A DNA stretch of 64,000 nucleotides from Aeromicrobium flavum (GTDB taxonomy: Bacteria; Actinomycetota; Actinomycetes; Propionibacteriales; Nocardioidaceae), in contig NZ_BJZQ01000001.1 of NCBI RefSeq assembly GCF_007992115.1, positions 1 through 64,000 on the forward strand, read 5' to 3'. Below the pieces are notes generated by a model. The model searched no databases. It was not told where the DNA came from and was given only the letters and a program-made list of their open reading frames with translations. The translations under genes and the position numbers were made by a program. Shown here piece after piece: positions 1-7,959 of this stretch (its first letter is position 1; the number at the start of each line of letters is the position of its first letter).

Positions 1-51
1 CTCCGTCGTGGGCTCCGTGGTCGGCTCCGTCGTGGGCTCCGTGGTCGGCTC
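1..51. repeat. 24-bp tandem repeat coding for a PTTE stalk
   Basis: Two identical 24-bp units (1-24, 25-48) and the start of a third encode EPTT repeats at the C-terminal side of the secreted protein. Each unit is itself two near-identical 12-bp halves. Such Pro/Thr/Glu tracts act as extended spacers between a surface domain and the wall or membrane. The array continues past the window edge. Confidence 0.85.
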
Positions 52-699
52 CTCGTCCGGCGTGACGGCGATCGAGCCCAGGGTCAGGTCCGAACCGGCG
101 GCGGCGGTGCAGGCCAGGGTCGCGGGGACCTGGTCGTCCGGGGCGGGCGCGGCCGTGTAGATCGTCGCGACGACGTTGAAGGACGCCGGCAGGCCGACGG
201 CGATCGAGTCGACCGCGTAGTCGGGGGTGGTGATGTCCGGCACCGTGCCCGCGGCGGGGATGATCCACGGCGTGCCGGCCTCCTGCGGGATGTCCCGGCG
301 CGGTGAGTCGAGGCTCGGGATCGCCACGTTGGTGGTCTGTCCGCCCGTGGTCAGCGTGACCACGGAGTCGGTCGATCCGCCGCTGGCGGCGATACCGCCG
401 ATGATGTCCACCGTGGAGGACCGCAGCACCTCGGGCATCGACAGCGTGATGGTGACGGGGGTGGCCGGGATGACCTCGCCGGGGCTGACGCTGTCGGGCA
501 CCGTGGTCTGAGCGCGGACGCCGACGGGGCGGTTGCCGAGGTTCAGGCCACCGGCCTTCACGACGCACATGTAGTTGAAGTTCTTGTCGAGTTCAGCCGC
601 GTTCGCGACGCTGCTCCCGATCACAGTGAGGGTGCCGGCGCTGAGGGCTGCAACTGCCCCTGTCGCCAGGACCCTTCCGGTTGTTGTCATCTTCTTCAC
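1..699 (-). CDS. Secreted cell-surface protein, DUF6801-like, C-terminus outside window
   Basis: The GTG start at 699 has an AAGGAC ribosome site about 8 nt upstream. The first ~34 residues form a signal peptide: lysines KKM, a hydrophobic Ala/Val/Leu core, then a site near VANA-AE. The mature part has one cysteine near its start (YMC) and a second near residue 204 (LACTA), with many Thr/Val-rich beta-strand stretches, which suggests a single Ig-like domain closed by a disulfide. This resembles the DUF6801 secreted proteins of Nocardioidaceae and Streptomyces, but the assignment is from memory. The visible end is a PTTE repeat stalk that runs off the window edge, so the true C-terminus (wall anchor or free end) is unknown. 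Function is not known. Confidence 0.6.
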   Translation of the reverse strand, partial: MKKMTTTGRVLATGAVAALSAGTLTVIGSSVANAAELDKNFNYMCVVKAGGLNLGNRPVGVRAQTTVPDSVSPGEVIPATPVTITLSMPEVLRSSTVDIIGGIAASGGSTDSVVTLTTGGQTTNVAIPSLDSPRRDIPQEAGTPWIIPAAGTVPDITTPDYAVDSIAVGLPASFNVVATIYTAAPAPDDQVPATLACTAAAGSDLTLGSIAVTPDEEPTTEPTTEPTTEPTTE

Positions 700-784
700 A
701 GGGTGTCCTTCTATGGGAGTTGGGCCGACTCCGTGAGGGCGCGAGAGGTGCTCTCAGAGGAGGCGGCTGTGACAGACACCACAC

Positions 785-813
785 AACCTAGGACGGCGAA
801 AACGAAAGTGCAA
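785..813 (-). promoter_or_regulatory. Sigma-70-type promoter of the secreted DUF6801-like gene
   Basis: On the minus strand TTGCAC (813-808) and TAGGTT (790-785) are separated by exactly 17 bp. Transcription would start near 778, giving a leader of about 80 nt that carries a Shine-Dalgarno. This is one of the better -35/-10 pairs in the window. A short palindrome, AGTGATCACT, lies just upstream at 831-840 and could be a regulator site. Confidence 0.5.
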
Positions 814-899
814 CAGTGTGTTACAAAGTCAGTGATCACTCCAGTCACATGAGTCACACACCCCGCTGAGGCCGCTGCGCCCCCTTGGACAGGAACGGC

Positions 900-933
900 A
901 AAACGCACCGAATCACAGGGGATTCGGCGCGTT
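900..933 (-). terminator. Rho-independent terminator of the desaturase operon
   Basis: A 13-bp stem with one G-U pair joins 902-914 and 921-933 around a 6-nt loop. On the minus strand it is followed directly by TTTT (903-900). It sits 46 bp past the desaturase stop, the expected place for the end of the reductase-desaturase transcript. Confidence 0.75.
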
Positions 934-978
934 CTGCGGTGGTGCGAACGATCCGGCGCGGGTGGCCAGATGGTGGGA

Positions 979-2271
979 TCAAGCGGCCTGCGTGGCCTTC
1001 ATCGCCTCGCGCTTGGCGCGTCGCAGGGCTCGGGACTCCGGCGAGCGGCCGACCTTGTACGGGTCGGACGGCTTCTTGGAGTACATCGCCAGCTGACGCA
1101 CGACGCTGGCGAGCTGCTTGGAGAACCGGCCCTCGTTGTAGCGCAGGCCGTACTTCTCGACGAGGCGCTGCACGTCCACCTTGACCTCGCGGTAGCGACG
1201 AGCCGGGATGTCGGGGAACAGATGGTGCTCGATCTGGTGGCTCAGGTTGCCGGTCATGACGTGGAACGGCTTCGAGCCGGAGATGTTCGCCGAGCCGAGC
1301 AGCTGGCGCAGGTACCACTGGCCGCGGGTCTCGTTCTGGGCGTCCTCCTCCTGGAAGGTCTCGGCTCCGGCGGGGAAGTGGCCGCAGAAGATGACCAGGA
1401 ACGTCCAGATGTTGCGGACCAGGTTGGCGACGAAGTTGGCGCCGAGCACGGCCACCGGGGCCCACCAGCCGACGAACGGGATGGCGGCGCAGGCGATCAG
1501 CGGGTAGACGACGTAGTCCTTGAACAGCTGGCGACGGACCTTCACGTAGGCGCGCTTCTTGCGGGCCTGGAACTCTTCCTTGCTCATCTTGCCGCCGAGG
1601 TACTCGTCGAGCTCGATGCCGTGGTACATGACGCCCCACTCGAAGAACAGCATCAGCACGAACGACAGCGGCAGGTTGAAGCGGTGGTTCGGGTACCAGG
1701 GCTGGTCGTCGTCGATCCGCAGCAGGCCGTAGCCGATGTCGCGGTCCATGCCGTGGATGTTCGTGTACGTGTGGTGGATGAAGTTGTGGCCGTGCTTCCA
1801 GTCCTGCGCGGGGGCCACGTTGTCCCACTCGTAGCGCTTGCCGTCGATCATCGGGTCGTTCATCCAGTCGTACTGACCGTGCATGATGTTGTGCCCGATC
1901 TCCATGTTCTCGATGATCTTCGAGAGGGAGAGGAACACGACGCCGGCGATGAACGCGGGCGGGAAGATCGGCAGGAAGATGCCGATGCGGCCCAGCACCT
2001 CGAACCACTTCTGCAGCCGGATGACGCGACGGATGTAGTCGGCGTCCTCCTGGCCGAGGTCGTCGAGCACGCGCTGGCGCACGGCGTCGAGCTCGCGGCC
2101 GAACTCCTCGAGCTGCTCGTAGCTCATGTACTCGAGGCCGACCGTCGACTTGCGGTTCGGATCATAGACGTCGACCAGCGGGATGGGCGCCTCGTTGTGG
2201 CCCGAGGCGCTGAGCTTCTCGATGGGGGCGGGGCGGGTGCGTTGGAACAGGGACATGTGTCTCTCCTTCAC
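979..2271 (-). CDS. Membrane fatty acyl-CoA desaturase (DesA3-like)
   Basis: This 430-residue protein is a membrane di-iron fatty acid desaturase that would put a cis double bond in saturated acyl-CoA, most likely at C9 to give oleoyl-CoA. The three histidine boxes are visible: HNIMH (near residue 138), HNFIHH (near 174) and HQIEHH (near 355). Hydrophobic pairs lie around residues 90-120 and 215-280. It overlaps the upstream ferredoxin reductase-like gene by 4 nt, so the two are translationally coupled. The pair matches Rv3229c (DesA3) and Rv3230c of M. tuberculosis, in which the reductase delivers electrons to the desaturase. Control is probably by the divergent TetR at 3518. Family assignment is firm; chain length and position specificity are inferred. 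Confidence 0.9.
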   Translation of the reverse strand: MKERHMSLFQRTRPAPIEKLSASGHNEAPIPLVDVYDPNRKSTVGLEYMSYEQLEEFGRELDAVRQRVLDDLGQEDADYIRRVIRLQKWFEVLGRIGIFLPIFPPAFIAGVVFLSLSKIIENMEIGHNIMHGQYDWMNDPMIDGKRYEWDNVAPAQDWKHGHNFIHHTYTNIHGMDRDIGYGLLRIDDDQPWYPNHRFNLPLSFVLMLFFEWGVMYHGIELDEYLGGKMSKEEFQARKKRAYVKVRRQLFKDYVVYPLIACAAIPFVGWWAPVAVLGANFVANLVRNIWTFLVIFCGHFPAGAETFQEEDAQNETRGQWYLRQLLGSANISGSKPFHVMTGNLSHQIEHHLFPDIPARRYREVKVDVQRLVEKYGLRYNEGRFSKQLASVVRQLAMYSKKPSDPYKVGRSPESRALRRAKREAMKATQAA

Positions 2272-3359
2272 AGATCAACCGCGACGTCGCCCACGGGGAC
2301 GTTGACGCAGACCTTGATGGTTTCGTCGGTGTCGGCACAGACCTCACCGCTGATGACATGGCGCACAGCGCCGTGGAGCTTCTTGACCGCGCAGGTGTTG
2401 CAGACGCCCATGCGGCAGCCGTAGACGGGGGACAGGCCCGCCGCCTCGGCCTGTTCGAGGATGGTGGCGCCGGAGTTGGCGGCCGCGACGCCGCTGGCGT
2501 CGAAGGTGACGCTGCCGGTCGCGTCCTCGGCGTCGAGGTTCACCGACGGCACCTTGAAGTACTCGGCCGTCAGCTGGTCGGCGGCGCCGAGCTCGTCGTA
2601 GAGGTCGCGCACGGTCGCGATGAGCCCAGCGGGTCCGCACACCCAGGTGGGGGTCGTCCGCGGGTCGAGGCCCAGGCGCTCGAGGTGGTCGAGCGTGATG
2701 CGGCCGTTGAGCGCGGCGCCCGGCTCGGGGTCGCGGGTGTAGACGCGCACCATGTCGACGAAGGGCAGCTCACCGAGGGCGTCGAGCTCGATCGAGAACA
2801 TCTCGTCCTCGCGCGAGCGGGCGTAGTGCAAGAAGGTGACGTGGCCGGTGTGCCCGCGGTCGGCGAGCGTGCGGAGCATGCTCATGACCGGGGTGATGCC
2901 GGAGCCGCCGCTGATCAGCAGCATCTCGCCGGGCACCTGCTTCGGGAGCACGAAGTCGCCCGAGGCGGGGGACAGGAACACGACGGTGCCGGGCTTGAGG
3001 TGGCCGGCGTGCAGGAACTGCGAGACGTAGCCGTCGGGGTGGGCCTTGACCGAGACGCTGAACAGGCCGTCCTTGCGCTCGGCGGAGCTCGAGACGCTGA
3101 AGACCCGGACCCGGCGGGTGCCGTCGACCTCGACGCCGAACTCGACGTGCTGGCCGGGCACGAAGCCGGACCAGGCGCCGTTGGGGCGCATCAGGACGGT
3201 GCTGGCGGCGCCGGTCTCGCGGATGACGTCGACGACGCGGCCGCGGACGGCCTCGACCGTGAGCATGGGGTGCACGAGCGACAGGTACTCGTCGGGGTGG
3301 TGAGGAGACGTCACCTTGGCGATGACCGGGGAGGCCAGGGCCTTGCGGATCAGTCCCAT
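2268..3359 (-). CDS. Ferredoxin-NADP reductase-like electron donor with 2Fe-2S domain (Rv3230c-like)
   Basis: A 363-residue flavin reductase that should pass electrons from NAD(P)H to the desaturase encoded downstream. The order is an FAD-binding barrel (about residues 35-135), a nucleotide-binding domain with GGSGITP (near 150) and a C-terminal plant-type 2Fe-2S domain. The latter shows the CRMGVCNTC motif near 316 and a fourth cysteine near 341 (GEVC). Its last 4 nt overlap the desaturase start. Two TetR-type operators and a promoter lie directly upstream. Homologues with this fused layout support DesA3-type stearoyl-CoA desaturases. Confidence 0.88.
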   Translation of the reverse strand: MGLIRKALASPVIAKVTSPHHPDEYLSLVHPMLTVEAVRGRVVDVIRETGAASTVLMRPNGAWSGFVPGQHVEFGVEVDGTRRVRVFSVSSSAERKDGLFSVSVKAHPDGYVSQFLHAGHLKPGTVVFLSPASGDFVLPKQVPGEMLLISGGSGITPVMSMLRTLADRGHTGHVTFLHYARSREDEMFSIELDALGELPFVDMVRVYTRDPEPGAALNGRITLDHLERLGLDPRTTPTWVCGPAGLIATVRDLYDELGAADQLTAEYFKVPSVNLDAEDATGSVTFDASGVAAANSGATILEQAEAAGLSPVYGCRMGVCNTCAVKKLHGAVRHVISGEVCADTDETIKVCVNVPVGDVAVDL

Positions 3360-3398
3360 GGGACTCCTGTCGGGTCGGGTGTCGCACCTGCGAAATCA

Positions 3399-3414
3399 GT
3401 GAACAACTGTTCAC
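3399..3414. promoter_or_regulatory. DesT-like TetR operator 1
   Basis: A perfect 16-bp inverted repeat, GTGAACA-AC-TGTTCAC, contains the core TGAAC-N4-GTTCA. It begins 4 bp past the -10 of the reductase promoter, so it covers the predicted transcription start. The core resembles the operator recalled for the Pseudomonas TetR repressor DesT, which senses acyl-CoA saturation and controls a desaturase operon. Confidence 0.7.
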
Positions 3415-3417
3415 CCA

Positions 3418-3447
3418 ACTATCTCAGGTGCTCCCCGCGTCGGTCAA
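3418..3447 (-). promoter_or_regulatory. Promoter of the reductase-desaturase operon
   Basis: On the minus strand TTGACC (3447-3442) and GATAGT (3423-3418) are spaced by 18 bp. The start point would fall inside operator 1. A bound TetR dimer there would block initiation. Confidence 0.6.
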
Positions 3448-3464
3448 CACGACTGGCCGTGTCG

Positions 3465-3480
3465 TGGAACACGTGTTCAC
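3465..3480. promoter_or_regulatory. DesT-like TetR operator 2
   Basis: The core GGAAC-N4-GTTCA, with a perfect 12-bp palindrome GAACACGTGTTC at its centre, repeats the operator 1 core with one change. It is centred 66 bp from operator 1, just upstream of the -35 of the reductase promoter and 26 bp before the TetR -10. One repressor could use both sites to control both divergent units. Confidence 0.6.
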
Positions 3481-3517
3481 CGAAACGCGAGGCGTCGGAA
3501 CGCCCTAGGCTGTGGCC

Positions 3518-4144
3518 GTGTCCGAGGCCGTCAGTGCGCGTCAGCTGCAGAAGGAGCGCACCCGCGGTGCGCTGCTCGAGGCGGCCCTCGAGCTGAGCAG
3601 CGAGCAGGGCTTCGCCCAGACCAGCCTGCGGCAGGTGGCCAAGCGCGCGGGCGTCGTCCCGGCCGCCTTCTACCGGCACTTCGAGTCCATGGACGAGCTC
3701 GGCCTGGCGCTCGTCGAGCGGTGCTTCGGCACCCTGCGCACCATGATCCGCGACGCGTCGCGCGATCCCCAGGTCTTCCTGCAGATCATCGACGCCGCGG
3801 CCGAGATCCTGGTCGAGGCCGTCAAGCAGAACAAGGCCGACTTCGCCTTCGTCGCCCGCGAGCGCATCGGCGGGTCGGAGGTCGTGCGCCGGGCCATCGG
3901 CCACGAACTCGACCTCTTCGTCTCCGAGCTCGCCGTGGTGCTGGCGCGCCTGCCCAACATCGAGACGTGGAGCGCCGACGACGTCCAGATGGTGTCGCGG
4001 CTCTTCGTCCGCAACATGGTCGCGAACGCCGAGGAGGTCGTGGAGATGCCCGAGGGGCGGCCCGACCTGGAGGAGCGGATCCGCGAGGGCGCCCGTCGTC
4101 AGATGCGCCTGATCGTGCTCGGCTTCAAGGACTGGCGCAGCTGA
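3518..4144 (+). CDS. TetR-family regulator, DesT-like, divergent from desaturase operon
   Basis: A 208-residue regulator. The N-terminal helix-turn-helix is clear (residues ~10-55: LLEAALELSSEQGFAQTSL, then VPAAFYRHFESMDEL). The C-terminal ligand domain is typical in size. I chose GTG 3518 rather than GTG 3512, because TAGGCT at 3506-3511 lies exactly 6 nt upstream of 3518, the spacing of leaderless transcripts. It is transcribed away from the reductase-desaturase operon, and the shared region holds two TGAAC-N4-GTTCA operators, so the likely role is acyl-CoA-responsive repression of desaturation. The ligand is inferred from DesT. Confidence 0.82.
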   Translation: MSEAVSARQLQKERTRGALLEAALELSSEQGFAQTSLRQVAKRAGVVPAAFYRHFESMDELGLALVERCFGTLRTMIRDASRDPQVFLQIIDAAAEILVEAVKQNKADFAFVARERIGGSEVVRRAIGHELDLFVSELAVVLARLPNIETWSADDVQMVSRLFVRNMVANAEEVVEMPEGRPDLEERIREGARRQMRLIVLGFKDWRS

Positions 4145-4187
4145 CGCTCGCCGCGCGCTTCACGGGTCGGGCGACACAATGGAGCCC

Positions 4188-4892
4188 ATGACGAGCCCAG
4201 ACGCGTCCGACTCGCTCGACCTGGGGATCCTGCGCCAGCTGGCCGGGACGCCTCACGGTCCGGTCGAGTGGCGCCGCCGGCTGCGCGAGACCCAGCAGCA
4301 GATGTCCGCCTTCCTGATGGAGTACAAGTTCGCCCTCGACGAGGTCGAGACGAAGATCTCGATCCTGCGCGAGGAGTTCGAGCTGGCCCACGAGTACAGC
4401 CCGATCGAGCACGTGAAGTCGCGCCTGAAGACGGTCGAGAGCCTCGTGGCCAAGGTCGATCGGCTCGACGTCCCGCGTGATCTGCCGACGATCCGCGAGA
4501 CCATCCGCGACATCGCGGGCATCCGCGTCTCCTGCGTCTTCGTCGAGGACACCTACCGCTTCGCGAAGATGCTGACCCAGCAGCAGGACCTCACGGTGCT
4601 CGACACCAAGGACTACATCGCGCACCCGAAGCCCAACGGCTACCGCAGCCTGCACCTGATCGTGGAGCTGCCGGTCTTCCTGTCCGACCGCACGGTGCAC
4701 GTGCCCGTCGAGGTGCAGATCCGCACGATCGCGATGGACTTCTGGGCCAGCGTCGAGCACCGGATCTACTACAAGTACCGCACCGCGGTGCCCGAGGACC
4801 TGAGCGCCCGGCTGCACGACGTCGCCAGCACGGCCGCCGAGCTCGACGCCCAGATGGGCCGGCTGCGCGAGGAGATCCAGTCGCTGTCCTGA
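4188..4892 (+). CDS. Small alarmone synthetase, RelA/SpoT synthetase domain only
   Basis: A 234-residue protein with only a (p)ppGpp synthetase domain; HD hydrolase and TGS/ACT domains are absent. Seen motifs: DIAGIRVSCVF (near 108), HPKPNGYRSLHL (near 147, G-loop with the guanine-stacking Tyr) and EVQIRTIAMDFWASVEH (near 175, with the catalytic Glu). This matches the RelP/RelQ (YwaC/YjbM) class, which moves pyrophosphate from ATP to GDP or GTP. ATG 4188 is preferred over ATG 4179 because CACAAT at 4175-4180 lies 7 nt before it and would overlap the earlier codon. It stands alone between two lipid-metabolism units. Confidence 0.88.
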   Translation: MTSPDASDSLDLGILRQLAGTPHGPVEWRRRLRETQQQMSAFLMEYKFALDEVETKISILREEFELAHEYSPIEHVKSRLKTVESLVAKVDRLDVPRDLPTIRETIRDIAGIRVSCVFVEDTYRFAKMLTQQQDLTVLDTKDYIAHPKPNGYRSLHLIVELPVFLSDRTVHVPVEVQIRTIAMDFWASVEHRIYYKYRTAVPEDLSARLHDVASTAAELDAQMGRLREEIQSLS

Positions 4893-4904
4893 CGGGGGAT
4901 CGGT

Positions 4905-4932
4905 TAGGGTCTGACTAAGCAAGCGCTTAGTC
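4905..4932 (+). promoter_or_regulatory. -10 box and perfect palindromic operator of the acyl-CoA dehydrogenase gene
   Basis: TAGGGT at 4905-4910 is followed at 4913-4932 by GACTAAGC-AAGC-GCTTAGTC, a perfect 8-bp inverted repeat with a 4-bp spacer. The palindrome covers the expected transcription start, so it should be a repressor operator. Its form fits the TetR-type regulators of fatty acid or sterol catabolism. No such regulator is adjacent; the TetR at 3518 faces different sites. Confidence 0.65.
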
Positions 4933-4943
4933 AGGAGACTCTC

Positions 4944-6740
4944 ATGTCCGTGGTGCTGTCCCGTCGCGATGTCGACTTCCTGCTGTTCGAGTGGCTCGAC
5001 GCCGCCGGTCTCACCGAGCGGGAGCGGTACGCCGAGCACTCGCGCGACACGTTCGACGCCGTCCTCGACCTGGCCGAGACGATCGCGACGCGCCAGTTCG
5101 CGCCGATCAACCGGCTGCTCGACACCCAGGAGCCCGTGGTGGGCGAGGACGGCAAGGTCGTCCTGCCCGCGGAGCTCTCCGAGGCCCTGCGCGTCTACGC
5201 CGAGTCGGGCATGCCGGCCGCCACGTTCGACGCCGAGGTCGGCGGGATGCAGCTGCCCTTCGCGGTGGGCCAGGGCGCGTTCGCGTTCCTGCAGGCCGCC
5301 AGCGCCGCCGCCGCGTCCTACCCCTTCCTGTCGACGGGCAACGCCAGCCTCCTGGTCGAGCACGGGTCGCCCGAGCAGGTCGAGCGGTACGCGCTGCCGG
5401 TGATCGAGGGTCGCTGGTACGGCACGATGGCGCTGTCCGAGCCGCAGGCCGGCTCGTCGCTCGGAGACATCACGACGCGCGCGGTGCGTCAGCCCGACGG
5501 CACCTACCGCCTGTTCGGCACCAAGATGTGGATCTCGGGCGGCGACCACGAGCTCAGCGAGAACATCGTCCACCTGGTCCTGGCGAAGGTCGAGGGAGCC
5601 CCGGCCGGCGTCAAGGGCATCTCGCTGTTCATCGTGCCCAAGTTCCTGGTCGAGCCGGACGGCTCGCTGGGCGAGCGCAACGACGTGGCGCTGGTCGGCC
5701 TCAACCACAAGATGGGCTGGCGCGGCACCACGAACACCCTGCTCAACTTCGGCGAGGGCCTGGCCACGCCGGGAGGGGCGGCCGGCGCGGTCGGAGACAT
5801 CGTCGGCGAGGAGGGTCACGGCCTGGCCCAGATGTTCCACATGATGAACGAGGCCCGCATCTCGGTCGGCATGGGCGCGGTCGCCCTCGGCTACACCGGC
5901 TACCTCCACTCCCTGGAGTACGCGAAGCAGCGGACCCAGGGTCGCGTCGCCGGCGCCAAGGACCCGTCGCTGCCCCAGGTGCCGCTCACCGAGCACGCCG
6001 ACGTCCGCCGCATGCTGCTGGCGCAGAAGTCCTACGTCGAGGGCGGGTTGGGCCTCTTGCTCTACTGCGCCCGGCTCGTCGACGAGCAGGTCAGCGGCGC
6101 CGACGAGGCGGCCCGCACGCGGGCGCACGACCTGCTCGAGGTGCTCACGCCGATCGCGAAGTCCTGGCCCTCGCAGTGGTGCCTGGCCGCCAACGACCTC
6201 GCGATCCAGGTGCACGGCGGGTCCGGTTACACCCGCGACTACGCCGTCGAGCAGTTCTACCGCGACAACCGGCTCAACCCGATCCACGAGGGCACCCACG
6301 GCATCCAGAGCCTCGACCTGCTCGGCCGCAAGGTCGTGGCCGGTGGGGGAGCCGGGCTCGCGACCCTCGTCGGGGCGATCAAGGACACGACGGGCCGCGC
6401 CGTGGCGGGCGACGCCACGCTGGCGGCCTATGCGGCCCAGCTCGACGAGCGCGTCGACCGGCTCGCCGAGGTGACGGGCACGCTGTGGGCCGGCGGGGAT
6501 CCCGCCGTCGCCCTGGCCAACTCCGCGGTCTACCTCGAGGCCGCGGGCCACGTCGTGATGGCGTGGATCTGGTTGGAGCAGCTGCTGGCGGTGGGCGACC
6601 GCCGGGACGCGTTCTTCGACGGCAAGCGCGCCGCCGCGCGGTACTTCTTCGCGTTCGAGCTGCCGAAGGTGGGGCCGCAGTTCGACCTGCTGGCCTCGCT
6701 GGACCGCACCGTCCTGGACGTCGATCCCGCCGTTCTGTGA
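4944..6740 (+). CDS. Acyl-CoA dehydrogenase, long FadE5/DmdC-like type
   Basis: A 598-residue FAD enzyme, longer than the ~380-residue classical acyl-CoA dehydrogenases because of N- and C-terminal extensions typical of FadE5/DmdC-like members. Seen: MALSEPQAGSSLGD (near 156, FAD/substrate loop), MGWRGTTNT (near 256), QVHGGSGYTRDYAVEQFYRD (near 420) and HEGTHGIQSLDLLGRK (near 450), in which the Glu is the likely catalytic base. It oxidises acyl-CoA to 2-enoyl-CoA in beta-oxidation; chain length cannot be read. The start has AGGAG about 7 nt upstream. A perfect palindrome over the promoter predicts repressor control, probably relieved by fatty acyl-CoA. Confidence 0.9.
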   Translation: MSVVLSRRDVDFLLFEWLDAAGLTERERYAEHSRDTFDAVLDLAETIATRQFAPINRLLDTQEPVVGEDGKVVLPAELSEALRVYAESGMPAATFDAEVGGMQLPFAVGQGAFAFLQAASAAAASYPFLSTGNASLLVEHGSPEQVERYALPVIEGRWYGTMALSEPQAGSSLGDITTRAVRQPDGTYRLFGTKMWISGGDHELSENIVHLVLAKVEGAPAGVKGISLFIVPKFLVEPDGSLGERNDVALVGLNHKMGWRGTTNTLLNFGEGLATPGGAAGAVGDIVGEEGHGLAQMFHMMNEARISVGMGAVALGYTGYLHSLEYAKQRTQGRVAGAKDPSLPQVPLTEHADVRRMLLAQKSYVEGGLGLLLYCARLVDEQVSGADEAARTRAHDLLEVLTPIAKSWPSQWCLAANDLAIQVHGGSGYTRDYAVEQFYRDNRLNPIHEGTHGIQSLDLLGRKVVAGGGAGLATLVGAIKDTTGRAVAGDATLAAYAAQLDERVDRLAEVTGTLWAGGDPAVALANSAVYLEAAGHVVMAWIWLEQLLAVGDRRDAFFDGKRAAARYFFAFELPKVGPQFDLLASLDRTVLDVDPAVL

Positions 6741-6804
6741 CCGGGTGCGACACCCGCCCGCGGTGGGTTTGAGAGGCGCCGCGGAACCGCCTAGACTGGC
6801 AGAA

Positions 6805-6820
6805 AGTTGTAGATACAACT
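6805..6820. promoter_or_regulatory. MarR-type palindromic operator
   Basis: AGTTGTA-GA-TACAACT is a perfect inverted repeat with 7-bp arms and a 2-bp centre, the form bound by many MarR/OhrR-type dimers. It lies between TAGACT (6792-6797, possible -10) and the start of the small membrane protein gene at 6846. A MarR gene lies about 460 bp downstream on the other strand and is the natural candidate to bind here. Confidence 0.65.
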
Positions 6821-6845
6821 ATCTGGTCGTCGAAAGGGGATTCCC

Positions 6846-7151
6846 ATGGGCACCTCGGAGGAGCTGGCTCTTCGCCACCGTGACGAGATCGACCTGACGG
6901 GTCGAGGAACCGAGTCGGACACCGATGTCGTTGCCCCGGGTGAGCCGACCAGGCTCGGCGGCCGCTTCCTCGTGGGCTTGATGACCTTGGCGGCGGTGGT
7001 GTGGGTGGTGTCGCTCGTCCAGCTCGTGCAGCTCCCGGCCCAGCAGGGATCGACCACCACGGAGTGGAACATGGCGATCTGGGTGGCGCTGGCGCTCGCG
7101 TCAGCGATCTCTACCTTCATCCTGGGGTTCTGGAAGGTCCACCGGATCTGA
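6846..7151 (+). CDS. Small two-helix membrane protein, unknown function
   Basis: A 101-residue protein with a polar N-terminus (~1-38) and two hydrophobic helices at about 40-62 and 75-97 joined by a short Gln/Thr-rich loop. It ends in a basic cytoplasmic tail (WKVHRI). I recognise no family. The start has an AAGGGGA ribosome site about 8 nt upstream. The perfect MarR-type palindrome at 6805-6820 lies in its leader or promoter, and the convergent MarR gene follows it, so it is probably a regulated accessory membrane protein. Confidence 0.65.
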   Translation: MGTSEELALRHRDEIDLTGRGTESDTDVVAPGEPTRLGGRFLVGLMTLAAVVWVVSLVQLVQLPAQQGSTTTEWNMAIWVALALASAISTFILGFWKVHRI

Positions 7152-7278
7152 TCAGCGCCCGGTGCCGGTGTCGGCTCGACGCGGCGCGCGACCGGACGCA
7201 TGGGTTCGGGCGACGTGGATACGTCACCTCCGAAGCAGGCCGGTGACAGGTCGTCGTCCCGACGGCGACCCGGCGCGA

Positions 7279-7830
7279 TCAGTCTTCGGTCCGCGGCCGC
7301 GTGGGGAACCGAGAGAGTCCCTGACGGCCGCGGGCCGAGCCCCTCGTCCCGGCCAGCACGCGCTGCGCCGGGTCGATCCCCGCGAGGATGCGGTCGCCGA
7401 TCCGGCGCACCTGCCGCACCTGCTCGCGGGTCAGGCGCTCGACGAAGAGCTCGCGGATGCGGGCGACGTGCCCCGGCGCGGCCTGCGCGAGCCGTTCCCA
7501 CCCCGTGTCGGTGAGGTGCGCATGCCGCGAGCGCGCATCGTCGGAGCTGACCTGTCGCGTCACCAGGCCGTCGGACTCCAGGCCGGCGAGCACCCGTGAC
7601 AGCCGGGGCAGGGTCGCGTGGGTCGCCGACGCGAGCTCGGAGAGGCGCATCGGCTCGTCGCCCACCTCGGCCAGCTGTGCCAGCACGAGGAACTCGAAGA
7701 ACGTCAGGTCGGCGTCGTGGGTCAGCTGGGCGTCCAACGCCGCCGGCAGCACCTGGAGGATCGACGCGAGCGCCAACCAGGCTTCGGCCTCGTCGTCGTC
7801 CAGCCACGATGTGGACGCGTTCGCCGTCAT
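7279..7830 (-). CDS. MarR-family transcriptional regulator
   Basis: A 183-residue protein with the winged-helix core of MarR regulators: FEFLVLAQLAEVGDEPMRLS, then SRVLAGLESDGLVTRQ as recognition helix, and a wing with SSDDARSRHAHLTDTG. It would bind as a dimer to a palindrome and be released by a small ligand. The C-terminal 25 residues are Arg/Gly-rich and beyond the usual domain. It converges with the small membrane protein gene at 6846, whose promoter region carries a MarR-type palindrome. The ligand cannot be read from sequence. Confidence 0.85.
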   Translation of the reverse strand: MTANASTSWLDDDEAEAWLALASILQVLPAALDAQLTHDADLTFFEFLVLAQLAEVGDEPMRLSELASATHATLPRLSRVLAGLESDGLVTRQVSSDDARSRHAHLTDTGWERLAQAAPGHVARIRELFVERLTREQVRQVRRIGDRILAGIDPAQRVLAGTRGSARGRQGLSRFPTRPRTED

Positions 7831-7959
7831 GCCGCGACGCTAACAGGGCTCGTCACGGCAACCATTTTCCCCCGTCGTCCCCGCGGGGACGCCCACTCGC
7901 TCTATCAGATGAAGTCCGGCCACGTGGCCAAGTCCATGTGTCATGGGTCACCCCGGTGG

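Noticed and set aside
1..66. Short repeats at the left edge as a possible CRISPR array
   Set aside because: Units are contiguous, without spacers, and encode an in-frame PTTE stalk.
6740..6790. GGGTG-CGA-CACCC after the acyl-CoA dehydrogenase as a terminator
   Set aside because: Only 5 bp of stem with no T-tract; too weak to call.
4125..6818. Long minus-strand open frame (897 codons) opposite the alarmone synthetase and acyl-CoA dehydrogenase
   Set aside because: Its composition is that of an antisense shadow of high-GC genes (Val/Leu/Gly/Arg/His/Asp rich), it spans two real genes, and it has no domain or ribosome site.
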